Assembly (NCBI RefSeq): GCF_016862115.1
Contig: NZ_BOMI01000102.1
Span: forward strand, 1 to 44,352
Direction of reading: 5' to 3'
Origin: Paractinoplanes deccanensis
Lineage (GTDB): Bacteria > Actinomycetota > Actinomycetes > Mycobacteriales > Micromonosporaceae
Length of the DNA stretch: 44,352 nt
Below are positions 9,232 to 17,396 of the stretch, piece after piece. How positions within the stretch are numbered: the first letter of the stretch is position 1; every line of letters starts with the position of its first letter. The notes under the pieces are model-generated. The model saw only the letters and a program-made list of their open reading frames with translations, searched no databases and was not told where the DNA came from. Both the position numbers and the translations under genes were made by a program.

Positions 9232-9435
9232 ATGGTTACCGGCGTTGTGAAGTGGTTCAACGCGGACAAGGGCTTCGGGTTCATCACCCCGGACGACGGC
9301 GGCGCCGACGTCTTCGCCCACTTCTCCGCGATCCAGACTTCCGGCTACCGCTCGCTGGACGAGAACCAGCGGGTTGAGTTCGAGGTCACGCAGGGCCAGA
9401 AGGGCCCGCAGGCCGCGAACATCCGCCCGCTCTGA
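9232..9435 (+). CDS. cspA: cold-shock protein (CspA family)
   Basis: 67-aa single OB-fold (cold-shock domain) protein that binds single-stranded RNA/DNA in the cytoplasm and acts as an RNA chaperone. RNP1 (KGFGFI, in NADKGFGFITPDDG) and RNP2 (VFAHFSAI) are intact, and the length is exactly the family's. Start is ATG 9232, preceded by AGGAG; the frame stays open upstream but that part is leader, not protein. A perfect terminator follows 35 bp after the stop. Actinobacteria carry several csp copies, so the symbol is generic. Confidence 0.95.
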   Translation: MVTGVVKWFNADKGFGFITPDDGGADVFAHFSAIQTSGYRSLDENQRVEFEVTQGQKGPQAANIRPL

Positions 9436-9470
9436 TCTCCGTACAGATCACGTAGCAGGTAGAAACACCG

Positions 9471-9508
9471 AACGGCGCCGCATCCCCCGGGGGTGCGGCG
9501 CCGTTTTC
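9471..9508. terminator. bidirectional terminator between cspA and the acyltransferase gene
   Basis: Long inverted repeat aacggcgccgca / tgcggcgccgtt with a C5/G5 centre, followed by TTTT on the plus strand. On the minus strand the matching tract lies beyond the end of the convergent gene at 9514, so it can serve both transcripts. Confidence 0.9.
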
Positions 9509-9513
9509 GCGTG

Positions 9514-10275
9514 TCAGACGGCGGCGGCTTCCGGCAGCGGCGCCGTCCCGCCCAGGTGGGCGGGGAGCCACCAGCGGTCGTCCGGGCCCGAGGGCTTCTC
9601 GGGGTAGGCGCGCTGGGCCGCGTCGAGCAGGCCGCTGAGCCGCTCCTTGAGGGTCGCCGTCAGCGCCTCGGGAGACACGCCCTTGGTCATCTCGAGCGCC
9701 TCACCGATCTTGATGATGACCGGTACGTGACGCTTGCCGAGCTCGCGCTTGTGCCCCTTGGTCCACAGCCGCTGCGGGCCCCAGACGACCATCGGGATCA
9801 GCGGCACCTTGGCCGTGCGGGCCAGCCGGACCGCACCGGACTTGAGCTCCTTGACGGTGAACGACTCGCTGATCGTCGCCTCGGGGAAGACGCCGACCAC
9901 CTCGCCGTCCTTCAGCGCCTGGGTGGCCTCGCGGAACGAGGCCGCGCCGGCGTCACGGTCGACGGGGATGTGCCGCATGCCGCGCATCAGCGGGCCGCTG
10001 ACCTTGTGGTCGAAGACCGACTTCTTGGCCATGAACCGGACGAGCCGCTTGGCCGGCTGGGCGCCGAGGCCGCAGAAGATGAAGTCGAGATAGCTCACGT
10101 GGTTGCTCGCCAGCACAGCTCCGCCCGTGCGCGGGATGTGCTCGGCCCCGTCCACCTGAATCTTCAGATCGAGCGCGCGGAACCAGGCCTTGGCAGCCGC
10201 GACGACCGGGGGATACACGAGTTCCATGGCAAGACGGTAGCGGAACTCCCTGAATTTCTCCTGGGCCGCGTGCAA
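9514..10275 (-). CDS. plsC: 1-acyl-sn-glycerol-3-phosphate acyltransferase-like protein (PlsC family)
   Basis: 253 aa, membrane-associated acyltransferase of phospholipid synthesis, transferring an acyl group to lysophosphatidate or a related acceptor. Block I is NHVSYLDF (the H-x4-D catalytic pair), block III VFPEATIS and block IV VPLIPMVVW. The FMAKKSVFDH segment is typical of actinobacterial members. Start choice: TTG 10275 has GGGGAG 5 nt upstream and a GATAAT -10 (10308-10303) just before that. The ATG at 10227 gives a 237-aa product but lacks a well-placed ribosome site. The true substrate is not determined by sequence. Confidence 0.85.
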   Translation of the reverse strand: MHAAQEKFREFRYRLAMELVYPPVVAAAKAWFRALDLKIQVDGAEHIPRTGGAVLASNHVSYLDFIFCGLGAQPAKRLVRFMAKKSVFDHKVSGPLMRGMRHIPVDRDAGAASFREATQALKDGEVVGVFPEATISESFTVKELKSGAVRLARTAKVPLIPMVVWGPQRLWTKGHKRELGKRHVPVIIKIGEALEMTKGVSPEALTATLKERLSGLLDAAQRAYPEKPSGPDDRWWLPAHLGGTAPLPEAAAV

Positions 10276-10360
10276 CGGATCTCCCCGATCGAGCGTCTAA
10301 CAATTATCTGTTTCTTTTCGCCGGCCCGGGGCCGGCGAGTGTGAGCGGGAGGCGCCGACT

Positions 10361-10534
10361 ATGCGGGGACCCTCGGCCCGCCGGGAGCTGGCGTTCGTTG
10401 TCGGGTTCGCCGCCTTCGGCGTCGCGCTGGTCCTCGTCGTGGCCTTCGCCCCGTGGTATCCGGCTCTGTCCGACCCGGCGGGCGCCGCTCCCGCCGTGCT
10501 CCATCAGATGCTGGGCTTGCTCGGGGGCGTTTAG
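10361..10534 (+). CDS. small single-pass membrane protein (57 aa)
   Basis: ATG 10361 is preceded by GGGAGG 8 nt upstream, a strong ribosome site, and the frame runs to TAG at 10532-10534. The product starts MRGPSARREL (positive N-terminus), then one hydrophobic helix at about residues 10-33, then PWYPALSDP and a short tail. The topology is probably N-in. It ends 33 bp before the next membrane-protein gene on the same strand and may be cotranscribed. I do not recognise a family. Confidence 0.65.
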   Translation: MRGPSARRELAFVVGFAAFGVALVLVVAFAPWYPALSDPAGAAPAVLHQMLGLLGGV

Positions 10535-10567
10535 GGTTCTTCACGATCGTGGTGTTCACTGGGATTC

Positions 10568-11431
10568 ATGTCCGAGCAGACGTGGCAACGACCGGGTGGC
10601 CGGTTCGGCTCCGGGCTCGTCACGGGCGCAGCGCCGGCGGCACCGCCCCCGGATCCCGCGCCCGAGCCGCCACGCGATGACAAGGGCCGGCAGAAGCGGC
10701 AGATCCAGATCTTCGCGGCGATCGCCGGCGCCATCCTCGCCATCGGCCTGACGGTCGTGCTGGTCGTGGTGCTGTCGTCGGACACCAACCCGTTCCGCGA
10801 CCAGGCCTCGGCCCCGGCCGACGTGCGGCCGCCGCTCGCGCAGGCCTGCCCGGCGCCGAGCGAGTCACCGAGCGCGGGGGCCACCCAGGCGCCCACCGCC
10901 CCGCCGCCGGAGAGCGGCCGGCGCACCACCGACACCGAGGCGGGCATCTCCTACAAGGCGTACGGCGCGCCGTGGGTGCCGTGGACCGACGTGTGGCGCG
11001 CGGGGACGCTCGAGGTGCCGTACAAGGTGGGCCAGCACTTCGTCACCGAGCAGTACAGCGGCGGCAGCTACCACGCGTCGATCCTGTCGGCCGCGGTGCC
11101 GGCGGCGGACAACGACGCGGTGACGCTCAACCTGGAGTGCGTGGGCCGTCAGGTCGCCGCCGACGTGCGCGCGGAGTACTACCCGCAGCCGAACACGATG
11201 GACGCGATCCGCGACGAGCTGACCACGCTGGGCGGCCGCCCGGCGTGGGTGAGCGAGTTCCGCCTGCACTTCTCGGCGCCGGGCCTGACCGCCACCGAGG
11301 AGCTGTCCGCGGTGGCGGTCATCGACGTCGGCAAGACCACGGCCGCCGTCCTCTACGTCTCGATCCCCGGCACCCACAAACAGTTCGACTACGTGGTGGA
11401 CGACGTCCTCAAGAGCGTCAGGCCCCTGTAA
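10568..11431 (+). CDS. membrane-anchored protein of unknown function with extracytoplasmic domain
   Basis: 287 aa. The N-terminal ~45 residues are Pro/Ala-rich with a basic patch (DDKGRQKRQIQ), then one transmembrane helix at about 46-70 (IFAAIAGAILAIGLTVVL). A Pro/Ser linker (SESPSAGATQAPTAPPPES) and a C-terminal folded domain of ~175 residues with WVPWTDVW follow. The layout indicates type II topology with the domain outside the membrane. The family is not recognised; similar architectures are common in actinomycetes for cell-envelope proteins. No strong Shine-Dalgarno precedes ATG 10568 (GGGAT only). Its last 14 bp overlap the convergent permease gene. Confidence 0.8.
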   Translation: MSEQTWQRPGGRFGSGLVTGAAPAAPPPDPAPEPPRDDKGRQKRQIQIFAAIAGAILAIGLTVVLVVVLSSDTNPFRDQASAPADVRPPLAQACPAPSESPSAGATQAPTAPPPESGRRTTDTEAGISYKAYGAPWVPWTDVWRAGTLEVPYKVGQHFVTEQYSGGSYHASILSAAVPAADNDAVTLNLECVGRQVAADVRAEYYPQPNTMDAIRDELTTLGGRPAWVSEFRLHFSAPGLTATEELSAVAVIDVGKTTAAVLYVSIPGTHKQFDYVVDDVLKSVRPL

Positions 11432-12341
11432 GGCCCCACCGCTTGCGCAGCGCGTTGTCGGCGGCGTTGAAGAGGACGTCGATCAGGATGCCGATGATCA
11501 GGACGACGATGATGTAGCAGATGACCAGGCTCGAGTCGCTGAGGTCGCGGGCCTGCTGCATGCGTACGCCGATGGAGAGCGCCCCCGGCACGATGACCAG
11601 CAACTCGCCTGCCATGAGGCTGCGCCAGCTGAACGCCCATCCCTGCTTCAGGCCCGAGATGAACGACGGCAGCGACGCCGGCAGGATCAGGTGGCGGTAC
11701 TTCGCTATGCCGCGCATGCCCAGCACCTGGCCCACGCGCAGCCACGTGCGCGGCACGTAGTCGATGCCGCTGATCAGGCCGTTCGCCACCGAGGGCGCCG
11801 CGCCGAGGACCACCACGAACAGGATGGCGCTCTCGCTGAGCTGGAAGAGCAGGATCGCCAGCGGGAACCACATGATCGACGGCATGGTCTGCAGGCCGGT
11901 GATCAGCGAGCCGATCGCCGCCCGCAGCGGGGCGAACTGGGAGACCAGCGCGCCCACCACGGTGCCGATGACCACCGCCAGCAGGAATCCGGTGACGGCC
12001 CGGGTCATCGTCACCCGCACACCGTCCCAGAAGTCGGCCGTCGCGATGACGCTGCCCAGGTCGCTGAAGACCGTCTCGGGCGACGGCAGCACGTAGATCG
12101 GCTTCCATTCCGCCCACACCACGATCTGCCAGGCGAGCAGCACGATCGCGATGGCGAGCAGCTTGGGCCACGTGCTGCGCCAGATCCGCTTGCCGAGGGC
12201 GCCCTTGTCACGCTGGGGCTGGAGTTCGAGCGCGTCGAGACCGCTGATCTCGGCGTCGACCGCCTTGTCCGGCGTGTGCGCGGTCGCGTCACCGGAGACA
12301 CCTTCGAGGCCCGCGCGGGCGGACGGGTACTTAATGGGCAT
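11418..12341 (-). CDS. ABC transporter permease, sulfonate/taurine/nitrate type (SsuC-like)
   Basis: 307 aa. A hydrophilic N-terminus of ~50 residues precedes about six transmembrane helices (LLAIAIVLLAWQIVVWAEW, AVTGFLLAVVIGTVVGALV, and others). The cytoplasmic coupling loop GLISGIDYVPRTWLRVGQVL corresponds to the EAA loop of binding-protein-dependent permeases. PSIMWFPLAILLF is characteristic of the SsuC/TauC/NrtB group. It is the last gene of the operon and overlaps the ATPase stop by 11 bp. The substrate is inferred from family only; taurine, alkanesulfonates and nitrate cannot be separated by eye. Confidence 0.88.
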   Translation of the reverse strand: MPIKYPSARAGLEGVSGDATAHTPDKAVDAEISGLDALELQPQRDKGALGKRIWRSTWPKLLAIAIVLLAWQIVVWAEWKPIYVLPSPETVFSDLGSVIATADFWDGVRVTMTRAVTGFLLAVVIGTVVGALVSQFAPLRAAIGSLITGLQTMPSIMWFPLAILLFQLSESAILFVVVLGAAPSVANGLISGIDYVPRTWLRVGQVLGMRGIAKYRHLILPASLPSFISGLKQGWAFSWRSLMAGELLVIVPGALSIGVRMQQARDLSDSSLVICYIIVVLIIGILIDVLFNAADNALRKRWGLTGA

Positions 12342-13107
12342 GGCGGGCGACCTCCGCTCGCAGCCGATCGGTGATCTCGCCCGCCTGGGCGGAGACCTCG
12401 GGGGAGTCGATGCGCCGGGGGCGCGGGTGGGTGATCGGGTAGTCCTCGATCACCCGGCCGGGCCGGCTGCTCAGCAGGATGACGCGGTCGCCGAGCCGCA
12501 CCGCCTCGCGCACGTTGTGGGTGACGAAGAGGACGGTCAGTTCCTGTTCCCGCCAGATCCGTTCGAGCTCGTCGTGCAGGATGTCGCGGGTCATCGCGTC
12601 GAGCGCGCCGAACGGCTCGTCCATCAGCAGGATGTCGGCGTTCTGGGCGAGGGCACGCGCCAGCGCGACCCGCTGGCGCATGCCGCCGGAGAGCTCGTGC
12701 GGCCGCTTGTCACCGAAGCCGCGCAGCCGGACGATGTCGAGCAGTTCCTCGGCGCGCTTGCGGCGCTCGGGGCGGGACAGGCCTTGCAGCCGCAGCGGCA
12801 GCTCGACGTTGGCCCGCACCGACAGCCACGGGAAGAGCGCGGCCTCCTGGAACATCAGGGAGACGGTGCGCCCGCCGATGTCCAGGGTTCCCCCGGTGAT
12901 CCGGTCGAGCCCGGCCACGAGCGAGAGCAGCGTGCTCTTGCCGCAGCCGGACGCGCCCAGGAGGCAGACGAACTCGCCTCGCCGGACCGTGAGCGAGACC
13001 CCGTCGAGGGCCAGCAGCGCGTTGGTGCCGGTGCCGTACGTCTTGGAGACGTTCTCCAGTCGCACGACCGCGTCGGTGCGTACGTCGCTTTGTTCCAGGA
13101 GACTCAT
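12331..13107 (-). CDS. ABC transporter ATP-binding protein (SsuB/TauB-like)
   Basis: 258-aa ATPase with Walker A GASGCGKST (51-59), Q-loop LMFQEAALFPWL, signature LSGGMRQR, Walker B ILLMDEPFGALD and the H-loop TVLFVTHNVREAV. The FPWL after the Q-loop and the DILHDELERIW segment fit the nitrate/sulfonate/taurine subfamily. It powers the adjacent permease. It begins 14 bp after the lipoprotein stop, and its 3' end overlaps the permease start, so the three are cotranscribed. Confidence 0.92.
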   Translation of the reverse strand: MSLLEQSDVRTDAVVRLENVSKTYGTGTNALLALDGVSLTVRRGEFVCLLGASGCGKSTLLSLVAGLDRITGGTLDIGGRTVSLMFQEAALFPWLSVRANVELPLRLQGLSRPERRKRAEELLDIVRLRGFGDKRPHELSGGMRQRVALARALAQNADILLMDEPFGALDAMTRDILHDELERIWREQELTVLFVTHNVREAVRLGDRVILLSSRPGRVIEDYPITHPRPRRIDSPEVSAQAGEITDRLRAEVARHAH

Positions 13108-13121
13108 CGCATGACGGCCTT

Positions 13122-14186
13122 TCAGGCGGCGGAGTCGCTGACCTCGGGCTTGCCCGCCGCCTTGAGCAGCTCGTTGAGCGGCCCGAGGTCGTAGATGCCC
13201 TTGAGGTCGACGGGCTTGAGCAGGCCGACGTCCTCGGCGTGCTTCGCGCTGGTGTAGAGCGACGAGGCGACCGGGTCGGCGGTGAAGGTCAGGTTCTTGA
13301 ACGAGGACGCGAGCACCTCGTCCTTGAGCGGCTTGCCGCTGAGGGCCTCGAGCTGCGCGTTGGCGGCCTTCTGCGCGTCGGCGTTGTTCTTCTCGATGTA
13401 GTCGAGCGACTCGAGGTGGCCCTGCAGCAGCTTCTTGACCGTGGCCGGGTACTTCTTCAGGAAGTCCTGGGTGACGATCAGGTGGGTGGTGACGAAGAGC
13501 CCGCTGGGCCAGAGGTCCTTCTCGTTGACCAGCACCTTGCCCTTGCTCTCGAGCACCATGCGGCTCAGGTTGGGCTCGGGCACCCAGGCGCCGTCGATCG
13601 AGCCCTGCGCGAAGGCCTGCAGCGCTGTCGCGTTGTCCTGCGGCAGCACGGACACGTCACCGCCGCCCTGCGTGTCGGCGTTGAGGCCCTGCTCCTTGAG
13701 CCAGGCGCGCAGCGCGACGTCCTGGGTGTTGCCGAGCTGCGGGGTGGCGATCTTCTTGCCCTTGAGGTCGGCCGGGCTGTTGATGCCCTCCTTGACGACC
13801 AGGCCGGCGCCGCCGGAGGTGCTGCCCGCGATGATCTTGAGGCCGGTGCCCTTCGACTGCGCCCAGCCGTTGATCGCCGGGTTCGGGCCGATGTACGTGG
13901 CGTCGATCGCGCCCGAGAACAGCGCCTCGATGGCGGCGGGCCCCGCGTTGAACGTCTTGGTCTCGAGCTTGGTGCTGCCGAGCGCGCTCTGGAAGTAGCC
14001 CTTGTTCACGCCGATCAGCGCGGGCGTGTGGGTGATGTTCGGGAAGTATCCGAGCCGGAGGGCGCTCGCCTCGCCGGATCCGGACGCGGAGGTGCTGTCG
14101 TCGTCGCCGCCGCAGGCGGTCAGCAGAGAGACGGACAGCAGGGCGGTGGCGGCGAGGGCAAGCGCGCGTATGGGGCGGGAGCTCAT
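13122..14186 (-). CDS. substrate-binding lipoprotein of the sulfonate-type ABC transporter (SsuA-like)
   Basis: 354 aa. The N-terminus has a basic start, a hydrophobic stretch and the lipobox LLTAC, so the mature protein is lipid-anchored at Cys25. The body is an NMT1/SsuA-type periplasmic-binding fold: LRLGYFPNITHTPALIGVN near the N-terminus, IDATYIGPNPAINGW, GSTSGGAGLVVKEGI, DGAWVPEPNLSRMV. This family binds aliphatic sulfonates, taurine, nitrate or thiamine precursors. ATG 14186 has AGGAG 9 nt upstream. It is only 12 bp from the Rrf2 regulator stop, placing the regulator first in the operon. Confidence 0.9.
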   Translation of the reverse strand: MSSRPIRALALAATALLSVSLLTACGGDDDSTSASGSGEASALRLGYFPNITHTPALIGVNKGYFQSALGSTKLETKTFNAGPAAIEALFSGAIDATYIGPNPAINGWAQSKGTGLKIIAGSTSGGAGLVVKEGINSPADLKGKKIATPQLGNTQDVALRAWLKEQGLNADTQGGGDVSVLPQDNATALQAFAQGSIDGAWVPEPNLSRMVLESKGKVLVNEKDLWPSGLFVTTHLIVTQDFLKKYPATVKKLLQGHLESLDYIEKNNADAQKAANAQLEALSGKPLKDEVLASSFKNLTFTADPVASSLYTSAKHAEDVGLLKPVDLKGIYDLGPLNELLKAAGKPEVSDSAA

Positions 14187-14198
14187 GGCTCACTACTC

Positions 14199-14597
14199 CT
14201 AGATGGTGTTGAGTTCGGCCAGGGTTCGGTGGTCGACGACGCCCTCGATGGCTTCCTCGACGGCGACCCACACGTCACGCAGCCCGCGGGCCGCCCCGTG
14301 GTAGGTCGTGGTGCCGGTGGGCAGGCCCCGCACGGTGGTCAGCGCGCCGCCGACCGCGCGTACGACGTCGCCGACCGTGATGTCGGTGGCCGGGCGGGCC
14401 AGGGCGTAACCGCCGTCCACACCGCGGTGGCTGTGCAGCAGCCCGGCACGGCGCAGGTCGAGCAGGATGCCCTGGAGGAAGCTGAGCGGGATGTCCTGCG
14501 CGGCGGCGAGCGAGGCGGCTTTCACCAGGCTCGGGTGCTCCGCCGAGACGGCGAGCATCGCGCGGACGGCGTAGTCGGTTCGTGCCGAGACGTACAC
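14199..14597 (-). CDS. Rrf2-family transcriptional regulator without Fe-S cysteines (CymR-like)
   Basis: 132 aa from GTG 14597, which has AGGGGG close upstream; a longer open frame exists but would run through the promoter. The MYVSARTDYAVRAMLA start, the winged helix-turn-helix (DIPLSFLQGILLDLRRAGLL) and the wing HRGVDGGYALARP are the Rrf2 signature. The Fe-S members (IscR, NsrR) have three cysteines in the second half; this protein has no cysteine at all, as in CymR-type cysteine-metabolism regulators. It leads the transporter operon and probably autoregulates it. The sulfur-status role is inferred from context. Confidence 0.88.
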   Translation of the reverse strand: MYVSARTDYAVRAMLAVSAEHPSLVKAASLAAAQDIPLSFLQGILLDLRRAGLLHSHRGVDGGYALARPATDITVGDVVRAVGGALTTVRGLPTGTTTYHGAARGLRDVWVAVEEAIEGVVDHRTLAELNTI

Positions 14598-14634
14598 GGG
14601 TCCCCCTGACCGTCCGCACCAAAGTCTGCTTAAT

Positions 14635-14680
14635 CTATCTAGCGGATAGGAATAATCTCCTAGGTAGGGATTGTCGTCAA
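14635..14680 (-). promoter_or_regulatory. promoter and candidate Rrf2 operators of the transporter operon
   Basis: Read on the minus strand: -35 TTGACG (14680-14675), 17-bp spacer, -10 GATTAT (14657-14652). Two inverted-repeat motifs overlap or abut it: AATC-N11-GATT (14654-14672), covering the spacer and -10, and CTATC-N5-GATAG (14635-14649), just downstream. Repressor binding there would block RNA polymerase. The tract is clearly more AT-rich than its surroundings. Confidence 0.6.
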
Positions 14681-14760
14681 GCCCCGCCCGTATCACGGGA
14701 CCCGGATCACTCGGTGGCCGCGCGGTGACATGCAGTCGCGCCGGTGACCACGTAAGGCGC

Positions 14761-14766
14761 TAATGT
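14761..14766 (+). promoter_or_regulatory. -10 element TAATGT for a leaderless mRNA
   Basis: TAATGT ends 6 nt before GTG 14773 of the M16 operon, and no Shine-Dalgarno lies between. Transcription would start at the GTG itself. Confidence 0.6.
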
Positions 14767-14772
14767 CATTTC

Positions 14773-16080
14773 GTGGCGCGCAGAATCAAGATCCCCGCGA
14801 CGAAGTATCCGGTCGAGCGATTCACCCTGGACAACGGTTTGCGGGTGGTGCTGACCCCCGACCGCAGCGCCCCGGTCGTCGGCGTCGCTGTCGTCTACGA
14901 CGTCGGCATCCGCTCGGAGCCCGAGGGGCGCACGGGCTTCGCCCACCTATTCGAGCACCTGATGTTCCAGGGCTCGGAAAATCTCGAGAAGCTGGCTCAC
15001 TTCCGGCACGTGCAGGGAGCCGGCGGCACCTTCAACGGCTCCACCCACCTCGACTTCACCGACTACTTCGAGGCGCTGCCCTCCGGCGCGCTCGAGCGGG
15101 CGCTCTTCCTCGAGGCCGACCGCATGCGCGGGCCCCGGCTCACCGAGGAGAACCTCCTCAACCAGATCGACGTGGTCAAGGAGGAGATCCGGGTCAACGT
15201 GATGAACCGGCCCTACGGCGGGTTCCCGTGGCTCAAGCTGCCCCCGGTGATGTTCCGGACCTTCGCCAACGCCCACGACGGGTACGGCTCGTTCGGCGAC
15301 CTCGACAGCGCCACCGTCGAGGACGCGCAGGCCTTCTTCGACCGCTACTACGCGTGCGGCAACGCCACCCTCGCGGTCGCCGGCGACTTCGACGTGGCCA
15401 CCGCGACCGAGATGATCCGCCGGCACTTCGGCGACGTCCCGGCCCGCCCGGCGCCCGACCGGCCCGACTTCGACGAGCCCGACCTCGACGCCGAGCGCCG
15501 CGAGACCTACACGGACAAGCTCGCCCCGCTGCCCGGCGTGGCCAGCGCGTGGCGGGTGCCCGATCCGATCGGCTCCTTCGCCGACTACTTGCCCTTCGTG
15601 GTGCTGGCCGAGGTGCTCACCGACGGCGACGCGTCCCGCCTGGTCGAGCGGCTGGTCCAGCGCGACCGCTCGGTGACCAGCATCGGCGGCTACATCGGCT
15701 TCATGGGCGACGAGTTCCAGGTGCGCAACCCCACCGCGCTGCTGCTCCAGGCCCACATGCCGCCCGGCGGCGACTCCGACAAGGTGCTGCGCACCGTCGA
15801 CGAGGAGCTCGACAGGCTGGCCACCGACGGGCTGCGCCCCGGCGAGCTGGAGCGCACCCAGGCCCGCATCGCCACCCACCTGCTGCGGGACACCGATGCC
15901 GTGCTCGGCCGGGCGCTGCCGATGGCCGTGCTCGAGCTCCAGCGCGGCCGTCCCGAGATGCTCAACGAACTGCCCAAGCTGATCGGCGAGGTGACCGAGG
16001 CGCAGATCGTCGCCGCCGCGGCCACCCTGCGCCCCGAGCGGCGCGCCACCGTCGAGGTCCTCCCGGGAGCCACCGCATGA
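14773..16080 (+). CDS. M16-family zinc peptidase, catalytic subunit
   Basis: 435 aa, GTG start, apparently leaderless. It carries the inverted zinc motif HLFEH (H58, E61, H62) with downstream glutamates E137/E138 for the third ligand, so it should be catalytically competent. The FTLDNGLRVVLTPDRSAPVVG opening and ARPAPDRPDFDEPD middle are typical of bacterial ~45-kDa M16B subunits. It lacks the C-terminal Arg/Tyr substrate-recognition pair, which is found in the next gene. The two genes overlap by 4 bp (ATGA) and should make a heterodimer that degrades or processes peptides. There is no signal peptide, so it is cytoplasmic. Confidence 0.9.
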   Translation: MARRIKIPATKYPVERFTLDNGLRVVLTPDRSAPVVGVAVVYDVGIRSEPEGRTGFAHLFEHLMFQGSENLEKLAHFRHVQGAGGTFNGSTHLDFTDYFEALPSGALERALFLEADRMRGPRLTEENLLNQIDVVKEEIRVNVMNRPYGGFPWLKLPPVMFRTFANAHDGYGSFGDLDSATVEDAQAFFDRYYACGNATLAVAGDFDVATATEMIRRHFGDVPARPAPDRPDFDEPDLDAERRETYTDKLAPLPGVASAWRVPDPIGSFADYLPFVVLAEVLTDGDASRLVERLVQRDRSVTSIGGYIGFMGDEFQVRNPTALLLQAHMPPGGDSDKVLRTVDEELDRLATDGLRPGELERTQARIATHLLRDTDAVLGRALPMAVLELQRGRPEMLNELPKLIGEVTEAQIVAAAATLRPERRATVEVLPGATA

Positions 16081-17396
16081 CCGTCAAACCCCTTCCCGAC
16101 CTGATCCCGGACGCCAAGCTCAAGCTCCCCAAGGAGGCGGAGCGCACGCTGGCCGGCGGGCTCACCGTGATCGCCATCCGGCGCCCGGCGGTGCCGCTGG
16201 TCGAGCTGCGGCTGCGGGTGCCGTTCGGCAAGACGCCGCTGCCCCGGGCCACCCTGCTGTCGCAGGCGCTGTTCACCGGCACCGGCACGATGACCAGCGT
16301 CGACATCGCCGCCGAGCTTCAGGCGGTCGGCGGCGGCCTCTCCGCCGGCCTCGACCCGGACAAGCTGCTGATCAGCGGCAACGCGCTCGCCTCCGGGCTC
16401 GACCGCATGCTGGAGATCCTCGCCGCGGTGCTGACCGATCCGGCGTACCCCAACGAGGAGGTCGCCACCGAGCGCGACCGCCTGATCGACCACATCCAGG
16501 TCGCGCTGACCCAGCCGGCCCACCTGGCGCGCACCGCGCTGCTCAAGAGGATCTACGGCAAGCATCCGTACGCGGTGCAGACCCCCGAGCCCGAGCAGGT
16601 GCGCGCGGTGCGCCCGGCCCAGCTGCGCGCGCTGCACGCCGATCGGGTGCGCCCCGAGGGCGCCGTGCTGGTGCTGGTCGGCGACATCAACCCGGAAAAG
16701 GCGATCGACGCCGCCGAGAAGGCGCTCGGCAGCTGGACCGGCCCGGCCAAGGACGGCACGATCCCGCCGACCCCGCCGCTGGAGGCCGGCCCGCTGCTGC
16801 TCGTCGACCGGCCCGGCGCGGTGCAGTCGTCGCTGCGCATGGCGCTGCCGGCCGTGGAGCGCACCGATCCCGACTACGCCGCCCTCCAGCTGGCCAACCT
16901 GATCTTCGGCGGCTACTTCTCGTCGCGCTGGGTCGAGAACATCCGCGAGGACAAGGGCTACACGTACGGCCCGCACACGTCGATCGAGCACTTCGCGGCC
17001 GGCTCCGCGCTGCTCGTTGCGGCCGAGGTGGCCACCGAGGTGACCGGCCCGTCGCTGCTCGAGACGCTCTACGAGCTGGGCCGCATCGCGAGCCTGCCGC
17101 CGGGCGACGACGAGCTCGAGCAGGCCCGGCGCTACGCCCTGGGCACGCTGCGGCTGGGCATGTCCACGCAGGCCGGCCTCGCGGGCCTGGCGAGCATGTA
17201 CGCGGGCTTCGGCCTGCGCCTCGATTACCTGCGCGACTACTCGGCGGCGCTCGCCTCGGCGACCCGCGAGCAGGTGGCCGAGGCGGCGTCGCGCTTCCTG
17301 GCGCCGGCCAAGGCGGTCACCGTCGTGCTCGGCGACGCCGACAAGGTGGAGGGCCCGCTCGCCGCGCTCACCACCGTGGAACGCGGCGCCGAGTGA
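16077..17396 (+). CDS. M16-family peptidase-like, non-catalytic partner subunit
   Basis: 439 aa from ATG 16077, which overlaps the previous stop. The M16 fold is recognisable (ERTLAGGLTVIAIRRPAVPL; SQALFTGTGTM where the zinc motif should be), but HxxEH is absent, so it cannot bind the catalytic zinc. It does have the recognition segment SRWVENIREDKGYTYG (Arg and Tyr of the R/Y pair). This split, zinc in one subunit and R/Y in the other, is the known arrangement of heterodimeric bacterial M16B peptidases and of mitochondrial processing peptidase beta/alpha. It overlaps nudC by 4 bp (GTGA). Confidence 0.9.
   Translation: MTVKPLPDLIPDAKLKLPKEAERTLAGGLTVIAIRRPAVPLVELRLRVPFGKTPLPRATLLSQALFTGTGTMTSVDIAAELQAVGGGLSAGLDPDKLLISGNALASGLDRMLEILAAVLTDPAYPNEEVATERDRLIDHIQVALTQPAHLARTALLKRIYGKHPYAVQTPEPEQVRAVRPAQLRALHADRVRPEGAVLVLVGDINPEKAIDAAEKALGSWTGPAKDGTIPPTPPLEAGPLLLVDRPGAVQSSLRMALPAVERTDPDYAALQLANLIFGGYFSSRWVENIREDKGYTYGPHTSIEHFAAGSALLVAAEVATEVTGPSLLETLYELGRIASLPPGDDELEQARRYALGTLRLGMSTQAGLAGLASMYAGFGLRLDYLRDYSAALASATREQVAEAASRFLAPAKAVTVVLGDADKVEGPLAALTTVERGAE

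Noticed and set aside
13239..14609. 456-aa plus-strand frame
   Set aside because: Antisense to the binding lipoprotein and Rrf2 genes, which have a lipobox, ribosome sites and family motifs.
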